From contig JAKISY010000001.1 of the NCBI GenBank assembly GCA_021648365.1, forward strand, positions 150,941-214,940: 64,000 bases of DNA, read 5' to 3'. Below the pieces are notes generated by a model. That model saw only the letters and a list, made by a program, of their open reading frames with translations. It was not told the DNA's origin and made no database searches. Position 1 is the first letter of the stretch. Each line of letters begins with the position of its first letter. Below, piece by piece: positions 26,158-33,596 of the stretch. This DNA is from Verrucomicrobiales bacterium (lineage in GTDB: Bacteria > Verrucomicrobiota > Verrucomicrobiia > Verrucomicrobiales > DEV007). The position numbers were made by a program, and so were the translations under genes.

Positions 26158-27429
26158 TCAAACCACTGCTTCTACCTCCCAGCCTTTGCGGTATTCTTTA
26201 GTCAAGTAGGCGTTGGCTTCGGGCAGATTGGTTATTTTGAGTTGAGCGGCATCCCACTTGAGGGTTTTGCCTGGAAAATGAGCAGCAACATTGCCGAGTT
26301 GCACGGCTTCAGTCAGTGGACCTGCGTAAGCAAAATCATCGGAAATTTTCTCTCCAGAAAGGCAGGCGTCGACCCAATCGTGCCAGTGATTGAGTTTGCC
26401 AACGTCTGGCAATTTGTAATCGGCGAAGTCAGCTTCAGGGTAAAGCTTGGGAGTTCCCCAATGAGGAACCAGTAGATTGCCTTTTTCTCCAATGATCAAC
26501 GAAGCGGGGGTGATCATGTCATGAGCGGATGGGGTTCCGGGCAACTTAAAATTCGGTCGCCTGCCGCCGTCGTACCAAGTGATGCGCACTTGATCTTTGG
26601 CGGTGTATTGGGTGCCAGGAAAAGTGTAAATGATAGTTTCCTGCGCAGGCCAGACTTCGTCATTCAGTCCGGTGTGGTTGTTGGTGATCGAAATGGGGTT
26701 GGTCAAATCGAGTGCGGTGTAAAGAGGGTCGAGCAAATGACAGCCGTTATCGCCGATCGCACCAGAACCGTAGGCTTGCCAGTCGCGCCAAGATTTGGGG
26801 TGGTAGATGCCGTCGCCACCATAAGGACGCATAGGGCCTGCGCCGATCCAGTTGTCCCAAGAGATGTGAGCGGGCGCCTCAATCGGTTGTTTGGGGGCGG
26901 AGAGCACTCCAGCTCGCCCGTGACCTGCGGATACGATCCAAGTGTGTATTTCTTTTACCTTACCGATCACGCCATCTTGAATCATCACCTTGGTGGCGCG
27001 GTATTGAGGTTCGGAGTGGATTTGATTACCCAAGCGTGTCGTGACTCCCATTTTTTTCGCCATTTTGGCGATCTGGCGGGCTTCCCATACGGTGTGGGTG
27101 AGCGGTTTTTCGCAATACACATGCTTGCCACGACGTAGTGCTTCCATGGTGATGGGGGCGTGCATGTGGTCAGGTGTTGAGACGTTGACCGCGTCGATGT
27201 CGTCGCCCATTTTGTCAAACATCTTACGGTAATCCGCGAACATCGGTTTGCCCGGCCAAGCTTTGGCGACATTCCTGAAGTTGTGTTCGTCGATATCGCA
27301 ATAGGCGACCACATTCACCTTGTCGTGGGTGCCGATGCTTTTGACATCGCGCCAGCCTTGGTTGTTACAGCCGATGCCAGCAAAATTGAGGGTAGCGTTG
27401 GGGGATTGGGTTTTGGTGATATTCGCCAT
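26158..27429 (-). CDS. Gfo/Idh/MocA oxidoreductase lacking an evident signal peptide
   Basis: The 423-residue protein has the Rossmann motif FAGIGCNNQGWRDVKSI at its very N-terminus, CEKPLTHTVWEARQIA (EKP motif), and GSGAIGDNGCHLLDPLY in the C-terminal domain. It is strongly similar in layout to the protein at 23111-24472, but the Tat leader is missing: only 14 residues precede the Rossmann strand. No in-frame upstream extension with a twin-arginine was found, so it may act in the cytoplasm or have lost export. It is first in a minus-strand run with the LRR cytochrome (138 bp downstream). Confidence 0.88.
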   Translation of the reverse strand: MANITKTQSPNATLNFAGIGCNNQGWRDVKSIGTHDKVNVVAYCDIDEHNFRNVAKAWPGKPMFADYRKMFDKMGDDIDAVNVSTPDHMHAPITMEALRRGKHVYCEKPLTHTVWEARQIAKMAKKMGVTTRLGNQIHSEPQYRATKVMIQDGVIGKVKEIHTWIVSAGHGRAGVLSAPKQPIEAPAHISWDNWIGAGPMRPYGGDGIYHPKSWRDWQAYGSGAIGDNGCHLLDPLYTALDLTNPISITNNHTGLNDEVWPAQETIIYTFPGTQYTAKDQVRITWYDGGRRPNFKLPGTPSAHDMITPASLIIGEKGNLLVPHWGTPKLYPEADFADYKLPDVGKLNHWHDWVDACLSGEKISDDFAYAGPLTEAVQLGNVAAHFPGKTLKWDAAQLKITNLPEANAYLTKEYRKGWEVEAVV

Positions 27430-27611
27430 AATAAAATAAGGTCAACAATGCTTGAATTTGGACATGAATACTAAAGATAACAACTTTTTTATGTCTGTTG
27501 CAGGAAACTTAAATCTAGCACAGGTTGCAGGCTCATGAGTATTCACAAATATCCTCCCTTATACTTAAAGCTAGATCATCACCTCAAACATCAATCGACG
27601 AATACACCCTA

Positions 27612-28574
27612 ATGGCTCAATCCAATGCTTTGTCGAAAGACCTGCTGCGCGGTGTTTCGCGTTCATTTTACCTGTCTATGAAGGTGCTTCCGCTGGAAAT
27701 GCGGGAGCCTGTCAGTTTGGCTTATCTGTTAGCTAGGGCGACGGATACCATCGCCGATACGGCGGATGCGAGTGATGAGCTTCGCTTGCAACTTTTGCAA
27801 GCTATTCGCAAACGTATCTTTGAAAAAGGGAAGGAGAAAAAAAGTTTCTACGATAGCTTAAAAACAGATTTCATTGCGCAGCAAAGTCACCCAGGTGAAA
27901 AACTCTTGCTACAGCGTTTGGGGGAATGTTATCAATGGCTCGATGGCATGGAGCGAGCGGATCAATTTTTCATAACAACCGTGCTGGGGCATATCACTAA
28001 TGGGCAAATATGGGATCTTGAACGCTTCGCTGCTACTCCGCAGGTAGCGCTGAGTTTTGTAGAGAACGCGGACGAACTAAAACAATACACTTATTGGGTG
28101 GCTGGCAGTGTCGGGGAGTTTTGGACGGACGTAGGTTTTGCTAATGGCGGCAGGCATTTCTCCGATGAAGAAAGTGTGAAAATGAAGCAGCTTGGACGTG
28201 AATTTGGGCAAGGTTTACAACTGGTCAATGTGCTGCGCGATTTCGGCGAGGATCTAGATCATGGGCGTTGTTATTTGCCCAAAGATCAATTGATCGCAGC
28301 GGGGTGGGACGGAACTGGGAAGCCTAGTCAAAAGGCGGTGACGGAAGTGCGCGCGCAGTGGTTGCAACAATGCCGAGCTTGGTTGCAATCAGGACGGGAC
28401 TACGCCAAAAGAGTGAAATCCCGCAGGGTGCGTTACGCTACGATCCTGCCCTGTTTGATCGCAGAAAAGACGCTCGATGCGCTGGAGCGAGCGGGGGAGT
28501 CGGCCTTACAGCAAAAAGTAAAGATTCCACGCTGGCAAGTTCGCATGCTGATGGTGAAGGCCTTATTCAGTTGA
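27612..28574 (+). CDS. Squalene/phytoene synthase family protein
   Basis: The 320-residue protein is a head-to-head prenyl synthase that condenses two farnesyl (or geranylgeranyl) diphosphates. The two aspartate-rich sites are ATDTIADTAD (D45, D49) and VLRDFGEDLDHGRCYLP (D210, D214); the SRSFYLSMKVLP start is also typical. The family includes squalene synthase, HpnC/HpnD and phytoene synthase; the length and DFGEDLDHGRCYLP favour a squalene or hopanoid-type enzyme, but the product is not certain. I chose ATG 27612, where the conserved region starts; an in-frame start at 27525 would add 29 residues. No squalene cyclase is nearby. It converges with the ECF sigma gene. Confidence 0.87.
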   Translation: MAQSNALSKDLLRGVSRSFYLSMKVLPLEMREPVSLAYLLARATDTIADTADASDELRLQLLQAIRKRIFEKGKEKKSFYDSLKTDFIAQQSHPGEKLLLQRLGECYQWLDGMERADQFFITTVLGHITNGQIWDLERFAATPQVALSFVENADELKQYTYWVAGSVGEFWTDVGFANGGRHFSDEESVKMKQLGREFGQGLQLVNVLRDFGEDLDHGRCYLPKDQLIAAGWDGTGKPSQKAVTEVRAQWLQQCRAWLQSGRDYAKRVKSRRVRYATILPCLIAEKTLDALERAGESALQQKVKIPRWQVRMLMVKALFS

Positions 28575-28634
28575 TTGAAACCTTGGACTGCACTCAAGAT
28601 CGACCGTAAATCAAACCTTCCAGCGATTGGAAGC

Positions 28635-29381
28635 TCACGTCTGGTCGATGTCGAGGTAGGCTTGCAGGTTTTCTTTCAGTTGCGTTCTGGCGCGGAAGAG
28701 TAGGCTTTTTACGGCGGATAGGGACATGCCGAGGATCTCTGCGATTTCTTCGTAGGGGCGATCTTCGTAGCGTCGTAGGATGACGGCTAGACGTTGTTTT
28801 TCTGGAAGGGATTGGATGGCGGTGTCGATAGCTTGGCTGAGTTCGTTTTCCAAGGCCTGCTGATCGGGATGGGGGGTCTGTTCATCGACTGCGGTGAGGT
28901 GGTAGTCATCTTCGCGCTCGTCCATCGAAACGACGGGTTTGCGCTTGCGACGACGCATCTCGTTGAAAACTAGATTGCGAGTGATGGTGAACAGCCAGGT
29001 GGTGAATTTGGCGGTGACTTGGTAGCGCGATGCGGATTTCCAGACTCGAATGAAAACTTGTTGGGCGATGTCTTCGGCATCGCTAGCATTGCCGAGCATT
29101 TTGGCAATGGTGCCGATGACGGCACTTTGGTGGATTTCGACGATCTCTTCAAAGGCGGCGATGTCGCCTTGTTTCACCTGCAGCATCAGTTGCACGTGAT
29201 GCTCGTTGCATTCTCTGTCGCTGTCTTCAACTTGGGCACACACTTCGTCGGGCAAATCCATGATGATGGGAACTAGAGCAGCAGGGCGCTTGCCAGATTT
29301 TTGTGACGGTCGCAGGTTCGGGATGTCAGCATATTCTGCAGGGATGGCATCGACGGCATAGTTGAAGGGTATCAAGCTCAC
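28635..29381 (-). CDS. ECF-type RNA polymerase sigma factor
   Basis: The 248-residue protein has sigma region 2 at about 86-155 (GDIAAFEEIVEIHQSAV, then SDAEDIAQQVFIRVWKSA, and the -10 recognition helix with FTTWLFTITRNLVFNEMRR) and sigma region 4 at about 190-240 (LPEKQRLAVILRRYEDRPYE, then IAEILGMSLSAVKSLLFRAR). A 75-residue N-terminal extension precedes region 2. No anti-sigma factor gene lies next to it, so regulation cannot be inferred. Targets are unknown. Part of the 296 bp upstream is occupied by the palindromic repeat at 29482-29554. Confidence 0.93.
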   Translation of the reverse strand: MSLIPFNYAVDAIPAEYADIPNLRPSQKSGKRPAALVPIIMDLPDEVCAQVEDSDRECNEHHVQLMLQVKQGDIAAFEEIVEIHQSAVIGTIAKMLGNASDAEDIAQQVFIRVWKSASRYQVTAKFTTWLFTITRNLVFNEMRRRKRKPVVSMDEREDDYHLTAVDEQTPHPDQQALENELSQAIDTAIQSLPEKQRLAVILRRYEDRPYEEIAEILGMSLSAVKSLLFRARTQLKENLQAYLDIDQT

Positions 29382-29481
29382 TGATGAATGTAAACCACGC
29401 AGAAGGGAAAACGTTGCGCAAAAAGTAGATTTTTTTTAATCTGTTGTGGAAGCAAGATTGAGAAATGGTGGGTTTACGAAA

Positions 29482-29554
29482 AGTAGGGTGGGTGTCCTCA
29501 CCCGCCACCTGTTGTGTGAGACGGCTCTCAGCAGGTGAGGACACCTACTCTACT
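29482..29554. repeat. Palindromic repeat element (24-nt arms)
   Basis: The left arm (29482-29505, starting AGTAGGGTGGGTGTCCTCAC) and the right arm (29531-29554) are reverse complements at 21 of 24 positions, including an uninterrupted GGTGTCCTCACC core, around a 25-nt spacer. There is no T-run and no coding potential. It lies between the ECF sigma gene and menF, which are divergently oriented, so it is not a terminator of either gene. It is probably an interspersed repeat. Confidence 0.7.
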
Positions 29555-29677
29555 CACTTTTTTTGCCGTGAGCACAAGCTGGCAATGGACAGATGAAAAA
29601 AAGGTCTTAGTTTCAATCAATACATTGGGCTTCTGGTGGTGTGCGTAGGCATCGCCGAGAGCTTCCTTTTTTCAGAC

Positions 29678-30688
29678 ATGATTGATTTTGCATTTCTCAG
29701 ATTAGATTGTGGGCAGTTTTTGTGCGGCAAGGGGCCGTTCGAGTCGCTTGAACGGGCGACGGATGCTGAGGTGGTGTTTTATCACAACGATTTTTTGCTC
29801 AGCGATGGGCGACCTTGGAAAAAACCTGCTGAGTGGTTTTTGACTTCGGATCCACGAGAACTGCTAGTAAATAATGGCGCGACTCCGTTTCCTGCGGTGG
29901 AGTGGGAGGGGCTGACGGATCAGGCTTTTCGGCGGATTTACGATGATGTACAGTCGCGGATTTCGTGTCACGAACTGGAGAAATCGGTGCCGGTATTGAC
30001 GGAGCGCGGGCGGGTGCGATCTGGGGATCCTGCGGCTTTGCTGCGAGCGGTGGGAAATTTGCCTGCACCTTTCTGGGCTTATGGTTACCGTTTTGGAGAA
30101 TCGGGGGCGGTGGGTGCGACTCCAGAGCGTTTGTTTTCTTTGCAAGACGGGGTTCTGAGGACGATGGCGCTCGCTGGCACGGCGTCCAAGCATGAACAGG
30201 GCGAGTTTGTTAGCAATGCTAAGGAGATCCGTGAGCACGAATTTGTGGCTGATTATTTAGCAGGTCGCTTGGGGGAATTGGGTGAGGTGGAGCGCGGTGA
30301 GCGGCAGGTATTGGATTTGGGCAGCATTGTTCACTTTATGACTCGTTTGCAGGTGGTATTGACGGAGCAGGCGCCGCCGCTGAGTGAGATCATCGCACTG
30401 CTGCATCCGACGCCTGCTTTGGGGGCCTATCCTAGAGGTGAGGGGGCTTTGCGTCAGCTGATGGAGTATCGTGATGCGCTAGAGGCGCCTAAACATTTCG
30501 GAGCGCCTTTTGGGGCGAAGTTCGCTCAGGGTTTTGAATCGGTGGTTTCGATTCGCAATCTCTCGTGGCGCGGATCGGATGTTTATCTGCCCTCTGGCTG
30601 TGGTTTGATTCGTGGTAGTCGTTTTGAGAATGAATGGAGGGAACTGTCGTTGAAACGTAACTCGGTCAAAGCTCTTTTGGGTTTGTGA
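29678..30688 (+). CDS. menF: Isochorismate synthase (menaquinone pathway)
   Basis: The 336-residue protein is a chorismate-binding enzyme converting chorismate to isochorismate. The conserved blocks are visible: FWAYGYRFGESGAVGATPER, LRTMALAGTASKHEQ, NAKEIREHEFVADYL, HFMTRLQVVL, LHPTPALGAYPR and FYLPSGCGLIRGSR-like VYLPSGCGLIRGSRFENEW. It is shorter than E. coli MenF (about 430), with a reduced N-terminal part. I chose ATG 29678; an in-frame GTG at 29636 is less likely. The stop overlaps a GTG start of menD by four bases, indicating translational coupling and supporting MenF rather than an EntC-like role. Confidence 0.88.
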   Translation: MIDFAFLRLDCGQFLCGKGPFESLERATDAEVVFYHNDFLLSDGRPWKKPAEWFLTSDPRELLVNNGATPFPAVEWEGLTDQAFRRIYDDVQSRISCHELEKSVPVLTERGRVRSGDPAALLRAVGNLPAPFWAYGYRFGESGAVGATPERLFSLQDGVLRTMALAGTASKHEQGEFVSNAKEIREHEFVADYLAGRLGELGEVERGERQVLDLGSIVHFMTRLQVVLTEQAPPLSEIIALLHPTPALGAYPRGEGALRQLMEYRDALEAPKHFGAPFGAKFAQGFESVVSIRNLSWRGSDVYLPSGCGLIRGSRFENEWRELSLKRNSVKALLGL

Positions 30689-30705
30689 AAGTTGGAGCTA
30701 TGGCT

Positions 30706-32376
30706 ATGAGCGAAGACAATGAAGCAATCTGGTCGAATGAGCGCTTGGCTTTTGAAGTCATTCAAACTTGCTGGTGGGCTGGTAGCCGTGAATTTGTGAT
30801 TTGCGCTGGCTCGCGCAATAGCCCTTTGGTCCTGCAACTGTTGCGTTTGCAGCATGAGCATGGAGATTTGAAAATATGGCATTTTTTTGAAGAACGCAGC
30901 GCGGCTTTTTTTGCCTTGGGACGTGCCAAGATCACGGGCGAGCCAGCAACGGTGGTGACGACTTCTGGCACCGCTGCCGCTGAGTTGTTGCCGGCGGTGA
31001 TCGAGGCTCATTATGCTGCGCTGCCGTTGATCTTGGTGACGGCGGATCGGCCGGTAGCTTTTCGCTACAGTGGGGCGCCGCAAGCGATCGATCAGCAGCA
31101 TTTGTTTGGGAGAAATGTGGAACGGTTCCTCGATGTGAGTGTGCAGCATCACAGTGAGCTGGATGGAATGGACGAGCTTTTGTCACAACGTTTCGTGCAG
31201 CGACGTTGGCATATCAATGTGGCTTTTGATGAGCCTTTGGTCTCGCCGTTACAGGTTGAGTTCGGGAGGACCTTGCAAGCTATGGAGGTGAGTTCTGCGA
31301 GCTCGGGTTTGCCCGCTAAGGTGGAAGATGATGAGCAGGAGATGGTGGAGGGTTTTGGTCTTAACTCTGCGACTGGGGTGGTATTAGTGGGTAACAGCTC
31401 ACCAGCTCAAGATCAACAAGCGTGGGTGCAGGCTTTGGTCGATCTGGCATGGCCTATCTGGGCGGAGGCTAGTAGTGGATTGAGAGAGGAGGAGTCTCTT
31501 AACCGTCTTATCATTAAGGATGAGGCGGACTTTTTTACTGATTTTATAAATCAGAGGAAAGCGCGTGTTTTGCGATTGGCGGGGGTTCCGAGCTTGAGAT
31601 TTTGGCGAGACCTTGAAGAGGCGTCGCATGTCGAAGTGCTATCGCTTGCTGCTACTGGTGGTTTTTCTGGTTTAGCTAGAGAGAGTAAGGTGCTGCGGGG
31701 TGATGCGCTTGCAGCTTTGCGTCATTTGGTGGACTTGGGGGGAGAGGAAAAAGAGGGTGTGGGGCAAAGTGAGCAGCGTGTGGAGGCTTTGTTACTGAAG
31801 TATCCGCTGAGTGAACCTGCTTGGATTCGGAGGTGGTCGCAGCTGATCCCTGAGGGCAGTTTGGTTTTTCTCGGCAACAGCATGCCGATTCGAGAATGGA
31901 ATCTGGCAGCGACTTTTGAGAGCCGTCGTTTATTTTGTCATGCCAGTCGTGGAGCGAATGGGATAGATGGTCAGCTGTCGACTTTTTTAGGGATGTCGGC
32001 GGATCAGCAGGAGAGTTGGGGCTTGTTTGGTGATTTGACCACGCTTTATGATTTGAGCGCTCCCAGCGTGTGGGATCAACTGCCAGCGGGAAAAAAACGC
32101 CGTTTGCTGGTGATCAATAATGGCGGTGGTCGGATTTTTTCCCGTTTGCCTCATCTAGCGAGTTTGCCTGAAGATGAACAGAGGGTGGTGCAGAATCGCC
32201 ATCAGGTCGGATTTGAGCATTGGGCGGCGATGTGGGGGATGGATTATTTACAGGTGAGCGCGAGGCAGGACTTACTGGAGTATGATTGGGACGGTGCAGA
32301 ATCTCTGGTGATTGAATTGTGCCCAGATTTGCAGCAGACAGAGGCTTTTTGGCAAGATGAGGCTAAGGCTTTGTGA
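30706..32376 (+). CDS. menD: SEPHCHC synthase MenD
   Basis: MenD joins isochorismate and 2-oxoglutarate with thiamine diphosphate, the second step of menaquinone synthesis. The 556-residue protein begins with the substrate-binding CAGSRNSPLVLQLL and continues with FFEERSAAFFALG, TTSGTAAAELLPAVIEA and DRPVAFRYSGAPQAIDQ. The ThDP half has GNSMPIREW, SRGANGIDGQLSTFLG, GDLTTLYDL and VINNGGGRIFSRLP. GGAG at 30694-30697 is 8 bp before ATG 30706, which decides the start over GTG 30685 and ATG 30700. It ends ahead of a bidirectional terminator at 32403-32430. Other men genes are not in the window. Confidence 0.95.
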   Translation: MSEDNEAIWSNERLAFEVIQTCWWAGSREFVICAGSRNSPLVLQLLRLQHEHGDLKIWHFFEERSAAFFALGRAKITGEPATVVTTSGTAAAELLPAVIEAHYAALPLILVTADRPVAFRYSGAPQAIDQQHLFGRNVERFLDVSVQHHSELDGMDELLSQRFVQRRWHINVAFDEPLVSPLQVEFGRTLQAMEVSSASSGLPAKVEDDEQEMVEGFGLNSATGVVLVGNSSPAQDQQAWVQALVDLAWPIWAEASSGLREEESLNRLIIKDEADFFTDFINQRKARVLRLAGVPSLRFWRDLEEASHVEVLSLAATGGFSGLARESKVLRGDALAALRHLVDLGGEEKEGVGQSEQRVEALLLKYPLSEPAWIRRWSQLIPEGSLVFLGNSMPIREWNLAATFESRRLFCHASRGANGIDGQLSTFLGMSADQQESWGLFGDLTTLYDLSAPSVWDQLPAGKKRRLLVINNGGGRIFSRLPHLASLPEDEQRVVQNRHQVGFEHWAAMWGMDYLQVSARQDLLEYDWDGAESLVIELCPDLQQTEAFWQDEAKAL

Positions 32377-32402
32377 TCCATGCAGTGATCGGATGGAGGC
32401 AC

Positions 32403-32430
32403 AAAAAAGCTCGGTCGAAACCGAGCTTTT
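32403..32430. terminator. Bidirectional terminator between menD and the aldolase gene
   Basis: AAAAGCTCGGT (32405-32415) pairs with ACCGAGCTTTT (32420-32430). A-run and T-run flanks serve both convergent genes. Confidence 0.9.
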
Positions 32431-32456
32431 GAGATGGGTTCTTATCTGAACGAGGA

Positions 32457-33491
32457 CTAAACGTCGCCGTAGATAGATTTGCCGGTTGAGAGCAAGTCGT
32501 CACAAGCTTGAGCCACGCGTAGTGCCATGTTCTCTTCGCCTTTTTTGAGGTAGCTGCGTGGGTCGTAAACTTTTTTGTTGCCGACTTCGCCGTCAATCAT
32601 GAAAACGCCTTCGCAGTTTTGCATCATGTGGCTGGCGATGGGACGGCTGAACCAGTATTGGGTGTCGGTATCGACGTTCATTTTGACCACACCGTAGGCG
32701 AGGGTCTCGCGGATGTCCTCTAGGGTTGATCCTGAACCGCCGTGGAAGACGAGGTCGAATTCGGCTTCTTTGCCGTATTTTTCGATCACTGCATCCTGTC
32801 CTTTTTTAAGGATGCTAGGATCGAGTTTGACGGAACCTGGTTTGTAGATGCCGTGCACATTGCCGAAGGTAGCAGCGAAGCTGTAACGTCCGATCGGTGA
32901 TAGCGCTTCGTGCACTGCCAACATATCTTCAGTGGTGGTGTAGAGTTTCTCAGCAGGAGTGTCTTCGGTGCCAGCGGCGCCGTCTTCTTCTCCACCGACT
33001 ACGCCGGCCTCGACTTCGAGGATGATTTCGTGTTCGACACACTTAGCGAGGTATTCTTTCGAAATTGCCATGTTTTCGTCCAGTGGCAGGCCAGATGCGT
33101 CGAGCATGTGGTTTTGGAACAAGTTGTTCTCTCCACGAGCACGACGAGCGGCGGTGGCTTCGATCAGTGGATCGAGGAAATCTTTGGCGACGTGCGGTTG
33201 GCAGTGGTCGGTGTTCAGCGCGACCAATACATCGTATTGCTCTGCAAGACGGTGAGCGGCTTCGGCTAGCACGATGGTGCCGAGAGCTGCGTTTTTGTGG
33301 TTCAATCCAGAAGCGAATTGACCTGCTCCAGTTGAGAACTGAATGATGCCGTCAGATTTTTGATCGGCAAAAGCTTTAAATGCTGCGTTGAGCGTAGGGA
33401 TACTCGAGCAGTTGATAGCTGGATAGGCGTAGTCGCCCTCCTGGGCGGCATCCAACATGGCGGCGAATTGTTTTGGTGTTGCGATTGGCAT
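32457..33491 (-). CDS. fbaA: Class II fructose-bisphosphate aldolase
   Basis: The zinc-dependent aldolase splits fructose-1,6-bisphosphate in glycolysis. The 344-residue protein shows YAYPAINCSSIPTLNAAF, the zinc/catalytic LNTDHCQPHVAKDF (Asp-His), EIILEVEAGVVGGEEDG, and the phosphate-binding VFHGGSGSTLED and VKMNVDTDTQYWF. The length and internal insertions match the longer class IIA group. It is monocistronic, ending just ahead of the bidirectional terminator. The start ATG at 33491 precedes the conserved MPIATPKQFAAML. Confidence 0.95.
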   Translation of the reverse strand: MPIATPKQFAAMLDAAQEGDYAYPAINCSSIPTLNAAFKAFADQKSDGIIQFSTGAGQFASGLNHKNAALGTIVLAEAAHRLAEQYDVLVALNTDHCQPHVAKDFLDPLIEATAARRARGENNLFQNHMLDASGLPLDENMAISKEYLAKCVEHEIILEVEAGVVGGEEDGAAGTEDTPAEKLYTTTEDMLAVHEALSPIGRYSFAATFGNVHGIYKPGSVKLDPSILKKGQDAVIEKYGKEAEFDLVFHGGSGSTLEDIRETLAYGVVKMNVDTDTQYWFSRPIASHMMQNCEGVFMIDGEVGNKKVYDPRSYLKKGEENMALRVAQACDDLLSTGKSIYGDV

Positions 33492-33596
33492 AACGCTGTT
33501 TGTTTACGCGCGATGCGGGAGTTTTGCAAGTGGAAGAGTGGAGCTAGGCGCAAATGGGGGGTAAAATAGGTGAATGAAAGGATTTTTTATAGCACA

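Noticed and set aside
28617..28633. CTTCCA/TGGAAG hairpin between convergent squalene synthase and sigma factor genes as a terminator
   Set aside because: Only six base pairs and no T-run in either direction.
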